From Notamacropus eugenii (Eukaryota; Chordata; Mammalia; Diprotodontia; Macropodidae): a stretch of DNA of 64,000 nt. The DNA lies in NCBI RefSeq assembly GCF_028372415.1, contig NC_092872.1:388638853-388702852 (forward strand). The letters are read 5' to 3'. Position 1 is the first letter of the stretch. Every line of letters begins with the position of its first letter. Both the position numbers and the translations under genes were made by a program. Below are positions 33,737 to 44,990 of the stretch, piece after piece. Under the pieces are notes generated by a model. It made no database searches. It was not told where the DNA came from and was given only the letters and a program-made list of their open reading frames with translations.

Positions 33737-34345
33737 TGAGTGAAATAGGGACATTGTGAAGACTTTTCATAATAAAATATGGGGAATATTGTATTTTCTA
33801 AATAAAATTTCTTTTCCATAAGGCCTCTCTTTCTGGATACTTGATTTCCAGGAATCTAGGGCTTTGGGGCAGTTAGGGCTCTTCCCCTCCCTTCTCTCTG
33901 TGATAGTGCTGTGGACTGTAGCAAATCTTCCCTTTGTTTGTTATACTGTTGCCACATCAACACTACAAGCTCCCCTTTTCCCCCTCCCCTCCTTTTTTAC
34001 TTTAGTTATAGAATAGCCACATCAGCAGTTAGTTAGGTATTAAATAAGGAAGTGTGTTTGGATAGGTGAATTCTTCCCGGGTGTTGTCTAATTTTTCCGA
34101 GTTTGGATTGTAAGCCTGCCTCCCAGTCAATTGAGAGGCAGGACAGTGGGGGCTGGAGGTGGGATTCTCTGTGTTAGGGTATGTGATGGTGTTTTATCCT
34201 CTGTAAGTTGCTTCCTTCCATTAGCCACATCCTAGTAGAGGGATGCCCCTTTCTCTCGAGAATTGAATAAAACACTTTCCATTCTTACCTCGGGAAGCCT
34301 CTTACTTTATTTAAAATTTTGGGTAAGTGTCTTTTAACCCACACA
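33737..34345 (+). mobile_element. Probable solo LTR of an endogenous retrovirus
   Basis: 609 bp, begins TG and ends CA, flanked by GTCAG at 33732-33736 and 34346-34350. AATAAA lies at about 34264-34269, in GAATTGAATAAAACACTTTC, followed by a U5-like stretch ending AACCCACACA. No coding sequence remains beside it. Confidence 0.5.
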
Positions 34346-34350
34346 GTCAG

Positions 34351-36039
34351 TTTGCTCTTTAAGGAAAGAAAGCAGAGAAGGTTCTTGGACCCCTCCACAT
34401 GCCTTCCGAAGCCACACCCTCCTCCCCTGCTTAGGGAAACTAATAGATCTGAAGTACAGAATTGTGGGAAGGTGGCATCATGCTAGAATGGATTGCTGCC
34501 TAGACCCCCCCCAAACACCCCAATAAAGCTCTACAAACACACCAAAAGGAATAATAATAAACGAAATAAAAGAGAAACTTTTATAAGCTCCTCTTTCCAA
34601 TCTAGGACTGTATAAAAAGGCTGCCAGAATCTTGTGAAAATGGAGACAAGCTCAGGCAGGTGAAAATCAAAGAAATAGGGCAAGTGATTCTGTGCCCTTA
34701 CAGGTTAGCACCTTGAGAGCCCTTGAGAGGTACAGCAGAAGGCAGAGCTAGAATGGGCAGGGCACAGTACCCAGGCAGCCAGATCCTGAGCAGCCCTGCC
34801 CAGAGGCCTAGCACCCAGGTAACAGAGCATGCAGGGTCCAAGTAGGTCAATGCCCAGTCAGCTCAGCAGTCATGTAGTTTAGCGCCCAGGCAACTTTGCC
34901 AAGATATATTAAGGAACAAGTCAATACTAACACTCAGACATTCCACTGCCCACGGTGGGCAGTATTCATGTAGCATTGTCCCCAGCAAACATATCACCCA
35001 CGTATTGAGGTTTAGGGGTCCTGGGAGCCCAAAAATAGCAAAACACTGATCCTGCCCAAATGAATTAGACTGAAGCCTTCTTTCAGTCAAAGACAAAGTT
35101 TATTAAAATACTGATAGGTGGATATGATTCTAAAAATTCATCATGTTGACCAGACTCTTAAGGAAACTCAGAATTTGTTTTGCTAATGCAAGCTGGTCAG
35201 ATTGAATCTAAGCCTTGACTAGACTCTTAAGGATTCTGAGCACTTTCTTAGAGGCAAGATGAATCCTTTATACAGAAGGCTGTGGGAGCTGATGGAATTA
35301 AGGAAGTGTGGTCTTGGCTGGGGCCAGGTAAAGACAATGAAAAGGAAGTGGATTAACTGGGAAAGGCCAATTGCCCCAAGTGAACATCAGGGACTTGAGC
35401 CACAGAGGTGAAGTCCAGGGCTTTTCCTTTTTGGGGTTCAGATCCCAAAGACATGGTATTTTTCCTTTTGGGGATTCAGATCCCATCTCCATCGCAGGTA
35501 GCCCACACTCTATCCAATGCAGGAAAAGTGGACCAGGGCAACACCTGGGAAGAAAAGCCCTACTCTAGGGTTTCCCAGGAGGTCACCTTTCAGAAGCATT
35601 AACATCTGAGAGGGACCTGTCAGACTCATAGCAAGGATCAGAACTGAATTGCGAAAGAAGGAGACAAAACCAAAATTTAAGTTGATCCACCAGAAAAATG
35701 ACCTCAGACTTAGTAATTCATGCAGAAGACAGGCCCACCACATCCAGGATCAAGCAGGACCTGTCTGTAGCATCCAAGAATAAAGAAGAGAGCAGAATCT
35801 GATTCAGACACAAAAACCCCAATTCAGAAACTGAGGAAGGAGATTTGACTAAATGGAAGAAAATGCCAAATACAATGAAGAAATGTCATGGAATGAGGGA
35901 AACTGCGGAGATTATCTCAGAAAAAAAAATGTCACTTACAACTAATTCAAATAGAGCTTTAGAGAAAAGAATTTCCTGGCCACAAAGACCACATGAGAAC
36001 CTAGAAAAAAAAATAGAACAAGACATACAAAATGAAAGC
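34351..36039 (+). repeat. L1-like 5' region with a possible LTR piece
   Basis: Positions 34430-34860 and 35580-36039 read like a plus-strand L1 5'UTR passing into the start of ORF1 (ATGGAAGAAAATGCC near 35850). Positions about 35000-35560 may be an antisense LTR (minus strand TTTAATAAACTTTGTC at 35107-35092). No intact frame. Confidence 0.4.
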
Positions 36040-39000
36040 TTTTTTTTTTTTTTTAGCAAACATTTATTTATTTTTAAATTATTTTATTTGTTTTCAGTTT
36101 TCTACAATCACTTCCATATATCTTAGATTTTTCCTCTCCCTCCTCCTTTTTTCCCTCTCCCTCCCCACTCCCTCCCTGAGACAGCATGCAGTCTTTATAG
36201 ATTCTACACATACATTGCTATTAAATACATTTTCACCTTAGTCATGTTGCATAGAAGAATTAAAATGAATGGGAATAACCACAAAACACAAAACATAACA
36301 GAAGAGAAAATGATCTGCTTTATTCTGTGATCCAGTTCTATAGTTCTTTCTCTGGACATGGAAGGCATTTTGCCTCAAGAATCCATTGGGAATTTTTTAC
36401 CAGTCTGTCAGAAAAATTCCTTGCATACTGTGATTGTTGCTATGTACAAAGTTCTCCCAGTTATGCTCCTTTCACTCAGCATTGTTCATAAATGTCCTTC
36501 CAGGCCTCTTTGAAGTCTTCCTGTTCATAATTTCTTATAGCACAGTAGTATTCCATTATATTCACATACCATAACTTGTTCAGCCATTCCTCAATTGATG
36601 GGCATCCCCTTGATTTCTACTTCTTGGTCACCACAAAGAGAGCTGCTATAAAAATTTTTGTACATGTGGGGCCTTTTCCCATTTTTATGCTCTCATTGGG
36701 ATACAGTCCTACAAGGGATATTACTGAGTTAAAGGGTATGCATATTTTTGTAGCCCTTTGGACATAGTTCCAAATTGCTCTCCAGAATGGTTGGATCAGC
36801 TCACAGCTCCACCAACAATGAATTAGTATTTCAACCCTCCCACATGTTCTCCAACATTTATTATCTTTTTGTTTTGCCATGTTAGTCAATCAGATAGATG
36901 TAATGGGGTACCTCAGAGTTGTTTTGATTTGCATCTCTATAATCAATAGTGATTTAGAAAATTTTTTTATATGACCATAGATAGCTTTATTTTCTTCCTC
37001 TGAAAACTACCTGTTCGTATCCTTTGACCATTTATCAATTAGGGAATGATTTGTATTCTTGTAAATTTGACTCTGTTCTCTATATTTTAGAAATGAGGCC
37101 TTTATCACAGACACTAGTTGTAAAAATTTTTCTCCAGTTTTCTGCTTCCCACCTAATTTTGGTTGCATTGGATTTGTTTGTGCAAAAACTTTTCAATTTA
37201 ATGTAATCAAAATGATCCATTTTGCACTTCACAATGTTCTCTATCTCTTGTTTGGTCAAAAATTTCTCCATTCTTCATAAATCTGACAAATACACTATTC
37301 CTTGCTCCCCTAATTTGTTTATTGTATCAATCTTTATACCTAGATAATGTATCCATTTGGACTTTACTCTTGTGTACAATGCCAGGCATTGGGTCTATGT
37401 CCAGTTTCTGCCACACTGTTATCCAGTTTTCCCAGCAATTTTTGTCCGTGAGTTCTTATCCCAGAAGCTGAGGTCCTTAGGTTTATCAAACAGTAGATGG
37501 CTATAATCATTGACTACTGTGTCTTGAGTACCTAACCTATTCCACTTGTCTACCCCTCTGTTTCTTACCCAGTATCAAGTGGTTTTGATGAATGCTGCTT
37601 CATAATACAATTTGAGATCTGGTAGGGCTAGGCCACCTTCCCTAGCATTACTTTTCATTAATTCCTTTGATATTCTGGACGTTTTGTTCTTTCAGATGAA
37701 CTTTGATATTATTTTTTCTAGGTCTAGAAAATAATTATCTGGTAATTTGATTGGTATGGCACTGAATAAGTAAATTAATTTAGGTAGATTTGTCATTTAT
37801 ATTATATTAGCTCAGCCTACCCACGAGCAACTGATGTTTTTCCTTTTACTTAGATCTGACTTTATTTGTGCAAAAAGTGTTTTGTAATTATGTTTATACA
37901 GTCTCTGGGTTTGTTTTGGCAGGTAGATATTTTATAGTGTCTATTGTAGCTTTAAATGGGATTTCTCTTTCTATCTCTGACTGTTGGACTTGTTAGTAAT
38001 ACATAGAAATGCAGATGATTTATCTGGGTTTATTTTGTAACCTGCAACTTTGCCAAAGTTGTTTATTATTTCAAGTAGTTTTTTTCTTGATTCTCTGGAA
38101 TTCTCTAAGTATATCATCATATTATCTGCAAAGACTGATAATTTAGTTTCTTCTTTGCCTAGTCTAATTTCCTCAATTTCTTTTTCTTCTCTTATTGCTA
38201 AGGTTAACATTTCTAGTGCCATATTGAATAACAGTAGTGATAATGAACATCATTATTTTACCCCAGATTTTACAGGAAATGCATCTAGCTTATCCCCATT
38301 GCATATAATGCTTGTTGATGGTTTTAGGTAGATACTGCTTATTATTTTATGGAAAGTTCCATTTGTTCCTACACTCTCCAGTGTTTTCAATAGGAATGGG
38401 TGTTGTATTCTGTTAAAAGCTTTTTCTGCATCTATTGACACAATCATGTGGTTTCTGTTAGTTTTGTTGTTGATATGATTAATAATACTGATAGTTTTCC
38501 TACTATTGAACCAGTCCTGAATTCCTGGTATAAATTCCACCTGATTGTAATGTATTATTCTTGTGATAAGTTGCTGTATTCTTTTTTTGCTAATATCTTA
38601 TTTAAAATTTTTGTATCTATATTCATTAGAGAAATTTGTCTATAATTTTCTTTCTCTGTTTTGACTCTTCCTGGTTTAGGTATCAGAATCATATTTGTAT
38701 CATAAAAAGAATTTTGTATGACTCCTTCTTCAGCAATTTCCCCAAATAGTCTATGTAGTAATGGAATTAACTGTTCTTTAAATGTTTGATAGAATTCACT
38801 TGTAAATCCGGTCCTGGAGATTTTTTCCTAGGAAGTTCATTGATGGCTTGTTCAATTTTTTTTTCTGAGACGGGGTTATTTAAGTATTCAACTTCTTGTT
38901 TAGTTAGTCTGGACAATTTATGTTTTAAAAAATATTCATCCATCTCATTTAGATTGTTGAATTTATGGGCATACAGTTGGGTAAAGGAATTGCTAATTAT

Positions 39001-42000
39001 TGTTTTAATTTCTTCCACACTGGAGGCAAGTTCACCCTCTTCTTTTTTTAATATTGGTAATTTAGTTTTCTTCTTTTTTCTTTTTAAATCAAATTGACCA
39101 AAGATTTATCAGTTTTATTGGTTTTTTTCATAAAATCAACTCAGTTTTATTTATTAGTTCAATAGTTTCTTTAATTTCAATTTTATTAATCTCTGCTTTG
39201 GTTTTCAGTATTTCTAATTTGGTATTTACTTGGAGATTTTCGATTTATTCTTTTTCTAACTATTTCAGCTACATGCCCAATTCATTGATCTCCTTTCTCT
39301 CTCTCTTTTATTTGTGTAGGCATTGAAAGATATAAAACTTCCCCTAAGAACTGCTTTTGTAGTATCCCATAAGATCTGGTAGATTGTCTCATTATTGTCA
39401 TTCTGTGGAATGAAGTTGTTGATTGTTTCTATGATTTGTTGTTTAATTCACTCATTCTTTAGGATTAGATTATTTAGCTTCCAATAAATTTTTGGCTTAT
39501 CTTTCCATGGACTTTTGTTATGTATAATTTTTATTGCATTATGATCTGAAAAGGATGCATTGACCATCTCTGCCTTTCTGCACTGGATTGTGAGGTTTTT
39601 ATGCCCTAGTGCATAGTCAATATTTGTATATGTGCCATGTACCATTGAGAAAAATGTATATTCCTTTCTATCCCTATTCAGTTTTCTCCAGAGATCTATC
39701 ATATCTACCTTATTCAGAGTTTTATTCACCTCCTTAACTTATTGTTTATTTTGAGGTTAAATAGTTCAGAGAGGAGGAGGTTGAAGTCCACCACTAGTAT
39801 AGTTTTGCTGTCTTATTTCTTCCTGTAACTCCCTTAACTTCTCCTCTAAGAATCTGGATGCTATACCACTTGGAGGATATATGTTTAGTAATGATATTAT
39901 TTCGTAGTCTATGGTGCCTTTTAGCAGGATATAGTCTTTCCTTATCTCTTTCGATTAGATCTATTTCTGGTTTTGCTTTGTCTGAGATTCGGATTGCTAC
40001 CCATGTTTTTGTTTTTTTACATCAGCTGAAGCACAATATATTCTGCTCTAATCTTTTACCTTTACACTGTGTGTATCCTCTCCCTCCCCCCCATTTCAAA
40101 CATGTTTCTTGTAAACAACATGTTGTTGGATTATGTTTTTTAATTCATTCTGCTATCCATCTCCATTTTATGGAAGAATTCATCCCATTCACATTCACAG
40201 TTATGATTACTATCTGTGTCTTTCCCTCCATCCTCTTTCTCCCCATTTATGCTTTTAGTTCTCCCTTCTCCCTTCCCCTCCACAATAGAGTTTTAATTTT
40301 TGACTCCTGTCTCCTTCAGTCTTCCCTCCCTTCTTTCAGCCCCCTCCCTTTTACTCTCCTTTTCCATTACTACTTCTTCCCTCTCTTTTAACCTCCCCTT
40401 CATTTTCTTTCCCCTTTCTCCTCCTATTGCCTTTAGAGCTAATTTGATTTCTATACTTAACTGAGTTTGTTGTTCCCTCCTTGAATCAAATCAGATGAGA
40501 GTAAATCTCAGACAATGCTCATCTCCCTCTCTTCTTTCCCTCTACTGTAATATATTTTTTATACCTCTTCCTGTGATGTAATTTACTTTTTTCTGCCTTC
40601 TCCTTTTCATGTCTGCTGTTACAATCCCTTTGCACCCTTAAATCACATTTTTATCATCACATCATTTACTTTATACTTTCTTCCTCTATCTATGTATATG
40701 CCTTTTACGTATAATAATAAATATACAATTCTCAAAAGTAACAAGTATCACCTTCCCTTATAGGGATGTAAACAGTTTGTCCATATTGAATAACAAGTTT
40801 TTTCCCCTTGTTTACCTTTTTATGCCTCTCTTGAGACTTGTGTTTGATGATTGAATTTTCTATTGAGCTCTGGCCTTTTCATCAGTAAGGTCTGGAAATC
40901 CCTTATTTCATTGAATGTCCATCTCCTTGCCTGAAATATTATACTCAATTTTGCTGGATAATTGATCCATGTTGTAGTCCCAGTTCCTTTGCCTTACGGA
41001 ATATCATATTCCAATCCCTTCAATCTTTTAATGTAGAAGGTGCAAGGTCCTGTGTGATCCTGATTATAACTGCTCGATATTTGAATTGTTTCTTTCCAAC
41101 TGCCTGCAGTATTTTCTCCTTCATTTTATAGTTCTGGAATTTGGCAACCATATTCCTTAGTGCTTTTAGTTTGGAATCCCTTTCAGGAGGTGAATGGTGG
41201 ATTTTTTTGATGACTATTTTGCCCTCTAGACCTAACACTTCTGGGCAGTTTTCCTTGATGATTTCTTGGAAGATATTGTCGAGGTTCTTTTTTTCATTAT
41301 GGCTTTCTGGTAGACCAACAGTTCTTAGATTTTTCTCTCCTGGATCTATTTTCCAGATCAGTTGTTTTTCCAATTACATATTTTACATTTTTTTCTATAT
41401 TTTCATTCTTTAAATTCTGTTTGACTGATTCTTGATGTCTCATAGAATCATTAGCTTCTACTTGCCCAATTCTAATTTTTATCAAATTTTTTCTCATTGA
41501 ACATTTGCATCTCCTTTTCCATCTGTCCAATTGTTCCATTTAAGGAGTAATTTTCTCCAGTTAGTTTTTGTGCTTCCTTTTCCATTTTTCCAATTTTCCC
41601 AGTTAGGATTTATGCTTCCTTTTCCATTAGTCCAGTTTTCCCTTAAAATTCTTCTTTGGTTTCTTTTTTTATAATTTTAAAATCATTGGTCAGTTTTTCT
41701 TCTACTTCTCTAATTTGGATTTTAAAATTATTCTTGAGCTCTTATAAGAATGCTCTTTGGCCTTGAGACCAGTTCATATTCCCTTCTGGAGTTTCAGAAT
41801 GGGAGTACAGTCTCAATGTTGCCCTCTTTGGTATTCATGTTTTGGTCCTTGTTCCCATAGAACGATTCTATGGTCTTATCTTTTCTGGTTGCTTCTTGCT
41901 CATGATGATCACCCTTTTCCTGGCTTTTAAAGTGGACCTCTGCTTCTAGGGCACAGGGAACTCTGTCCCATGGTTCTTGTGCTTTGAACTTGAGGCTTTG

Positions 42001-42566
42001 TGTTTTGTGGCCACTGGTTCTTTCAGCTACAGGCTAGAATGCTATAGCTTACCTGGTGCTGAGCTGACCAATATGCCAAAGCAGAGGCCAGATGAAGTCT
42101 TTCTAAGTTTTCCTGGAGTTACCCTGAAGCTAGCTGTGTTAAATGTGAGGGAGGGGTGGTCTGGCCACAGGAGGTTTCCTCTCCTGAGCACAAGCAGGCT
42201 CAGTGGTTTGTGAACTAATGTTTACACTAGTGTCTTCCCTATTCCCCTGACTGTGTGAGGCATGCCTGGGGTCCTGGTATTGACAATTGAGGGCTCCACA
42301 CCCCTGGGGCTCAGGATCTCCTCCCAGTTCACTGAGGTGGGGCTATCTGAGACAACTCCAGTCCTGCACTGGTCCCCTTCAGCCATAGCAAGAGGGACCC
42401 CCCACTTTGTGATTTTCCTAGCCTCACGGGCTAAGAGACTGTTTGCCCCTTAGACTGATCCCACTGCTCCAGGATTTTTCCTGGGGAAATATTCTATTGG
42501 CTTTTCAAGGTCAAGAAGGGGAGGGGTAGAGCATTTACTTATCACTCCACCATCTTGGCTCCCAGA
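36040..42566 (-). mobile_element. Nearly full-length, inactive L1 retrotransposon
   Basis: The poly(T) at 36040-36054 is the poly(A) tail and the 5' end near 42566 reads GGGAGCCAAGATGGTGG on the minus strand. ORF1 remains lie at about 41650-41000 (RTVGLPESHNEKKNLDNIF, VIIRITQDLAPST). ORF2 remains lie at about 40000-36600: endonuclease KVDMIDLWRKLNRDRKEYTF near 39700, RT AEKAFNRIQHPFLLKTLESV near 38420 and the C-terminal WWSCELIQPFWRAIW near 36800. Many stops and frameshifts, so it cannot move. Confidence 0.9.
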
Positions 42567-42995
42567 AGTTCGATTAGGTGACTTATAGACATTTAATCTG
42601 CGGTCTGATGGTCTCCAGAGTGGCTGCTGTGGTTACCTGGGGTTCTGTGGTTCTCTCTCACTCGGTTCCACTGGACTCTTGTCCTGGTCTGATATGTTTG
42701 AGATTCCACAATGTGGCTGCTGCTTCAAATCTCCCAGGGCTTCCTGCTCAGCTTTGCTATGGTGGGGTCTGCACGGGAACTGCCTGTGGGCTGTGCACTC
42801 CTCCAGCCCCATGCAACAGATCCTTCCTGTCAACTTTTCAGGCTATCCTGGGTTGGAAATCTGCCACAGTCTGTCTCCTATTGGATTCTGCCACTCTAAA
42901 ATTTGTTCAGATTCTCTTTTTAGAGGTATCTGAAGGAATTTATCTTAGAGTTTAGGTGAGTAGTTGCTCTCACTCTGCTGTGTTGGCTCTGGAAG
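42567..42995 (-). repeat. HAL1/L1-type 5'UTR fragment
   Basis: On the minus strand it begins near CCAGAGCCAACACAGCAGAG and resembles, at lower identity, the 5' end of the element at 45007-48380 (AACAAATT(T/C)TAGAG..., TGACAGGAAGGATC vs CAACAGGAAAGGTC). It directly abuts the 5' end of the L1 above. Confidence 0.6.
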
Positions 42996-42998
42996 TTT

Positions 42999-43960
42999 GT
43001 TTTGTTTTAAATAAATAACTTTTACTGATATTTTCTGTTTCTTACATCACCAACATATCCCATATACCCTTCTGCCTCCTTTACAGAGGCCCATCCCATT
43101 TGACAAATAGTATTTTTTGGAGAGGAAAAAGTCAGCACAATTGATTGATACATTGAAAAAGTCTGTAAATACATGCAATGTGTGATACCTGTGTACCTCC
43201 CATTTCCATGAACAGTAGGATAGGATGTCTTCTCATATTTCTTCATTTGAGACTCACTTCATCTTTATAACTGTTATGTTTACTTTTGATTTTTTGCTGT
43301 CTTCTTGTTATTTCTACTTAAATTGTAATTACTGTGTATATTGTTTTCTTGGCTCCACTTACTTTGCCCCGAACTAGTTCATATTGATAATGCCATGCTT
43401 CTATGTTACTAATCACATACATTATTCTTACAGCACAGTAACATTCCATTACATTTGTATATCACAATATGTTTAGTCATTCCCCAGCTGATGGACATCT
43501 ACTTCGTGTTTAAATTTTAGCTATCACAAAAAGTACTGCTATAAATGTTTTGGAGTACATGGGGACTTTTTTCTTACCAATGGCTTCGGTGTAAAAGCTC
43601 TGAGTGGAGTTTTTGGTTCAAAGGATCTGGCCGTTTTAGTCACTTTATTTGCATAATTCCAAATTGCTTTCCAAAATAGTTGTATCATTTCAATGTCGTA
43701 GTGTGCCTACCCTTGTGCAGACTCTTTATCCATTGAGTGTTGTCATTTTTTGTCATCTTTACCAATTTGCAGGGTGTGAAGTGAAGTCTCTGGGTCATTT
43801 TTATTTGTATTTGTCTTATTATTAGTTGTGTGGAGCACTTTTTATATGGTTGTAAATACTTTGCAGTTCTATTGAAAATTATTCATATCCTTTGACCACT
43901 CATTTATTGGGGAATGACTGGCTAGTTGGTTGTTGCCCTTTGTTCTTGAAGAGGACCAAA
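42999..43960 (-). repeat. Old L1 3'-end fragment
   Basis: Antisense L1 3' text: CATTCCATTACATTTGTATA, CAAATTGCTTTCCAAAATAG, CCTTTGACCACTCATTTATT. More diverged than the copy at 36040. A short SINE-like tail (GCCCTTTGTTCTTGAAGAGG) starts near 43935. Confidence 0.75.
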
Positions 43961-43974
43961 ATGACATGATTATA

Positions 43975-44070
43975 GACATCCACATCCACATATACATATA
44001 TGTATGCACACATATACACATAAGTATGTGTATGTATATATATATGTAATATATATACATACAAATATAA
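43975..44070. repeat. AT-rich CATA/TATA microsatellite
   Basis: Imperfect (CATATA)n and (TATG)n. Confidence 0.85.
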
Positions 44071-44278
44071 ATATAATTGTTTCTATATCTTGAATACTGA
44101 GCCCTTATTATGGAAATTTGATACAAAGATTTTTTTTTTCCCATTTGACCCCTTCGCTTCTTATTTTTTTCTACTGGCACTGGACAGTTTTATGGAGGGG
44201 AGGGAGCATCAAGGCTTAGGGTGAGGCTTGGTACTATGAGTGAAATTGGTATTGTATGGGAGTGATAGGAAACCCAAA

Positions 44279-44797
44279 TTAGTCATTGCATTTTCTTCCC
44301 CTCAGCTTGACCTTGCCAGAAGAATTGCCTCTAAATCTCAAACTGGCTTTTGAGCTAAGCCACCATGGGCTGAATGGAGACCCTCTCTCTGAGGTCTGTT
44401 CTTCTCCCCTGGGTGCCTCATCCTTAAGTTGCGATTGGGACCTTTGAGGACACAGCAGCCTGGACTGGCCAAAATGGTGGGTGGTGTGCAGGTGGTGCTG
44501 AAGATGTTCTGAAAGGTTGTCATGCTCTGGGATCCAGAGAGAACACCCCCTCTGCAATGGGGGTGGCGGCGGGGGGGGGGGGGGGTCACTATCGTTGTAC
44601 CTTAGCTGATTTTGAGCTCTGTTGAGTCCAGTCTTGGCAGAGTAGTACACGTTCTTCATGATTGGCTGGATTTTGGCTTTCACAGAATGTAACAGGGCTC
44701 CTTCAGTTTTCTGAGGACAGATATACAAAAGGTTGACTCCTTCCTTTCTTATCTTTGATGCATTAATATTGTCTGTGCCGAAACTTTTCAGTTTCAT
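44279..44797 (-). other. Unidentified 172-codon open frame, possible retrocopy
   Basis: The first residues (MKLKSFGTDNINASKI) look like the C-terminal part of L1 ORF2. The rest (GALLHSVKAKIQPIMKN, YYSAKTGLNRAQNQLRY) is not L1 that I recognise. A proline run encoded by C15 follows, then a low-complexity basic region. I cannot name it; it may be a chance frame across an L1 edge and an unknown retrosequence. Confidence 0.25.
44559..44585 (+). repeat. G-rich tract with a G15 homopolymer
   Basis: Five to six runs of two or more G within 27 bases, ending in 15 consecutive G (44571-44585). Could form a G-quadruplex; the run length is also prone to sequencing error. Confidence 0.9.
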
Positions 44798-44990
44798 GTT
44801 CCACCTTTTGCTGTAAACACATTATTATGTTCCTCCAGTCATTTTAATCTTTTTTAAGGAAGACTTATTCCTATTGTCTGTCTTCTCCTCACTCTTGATC
44901 CCTTCTCATTTGATATTCCCCCTTCCTCTCCCTGCCTTTGGTTATTAAATATCATTTTTGCATCATTTTCCAAAAAGGATTTCTCTTATG

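Noticed and set aside
39858..40391. 177-codon plus frame with hydrophobic stretches
   Set aside because: Antisense of a minus-strand L1 between ORF1 and ORF2; its composition reflects pyrimidine-rich DNA.
42578..42955. 125-codon plus frame
   Set aside because: Lies antisense across an L1/HAL1-type 5'UTR; no domain recognised.
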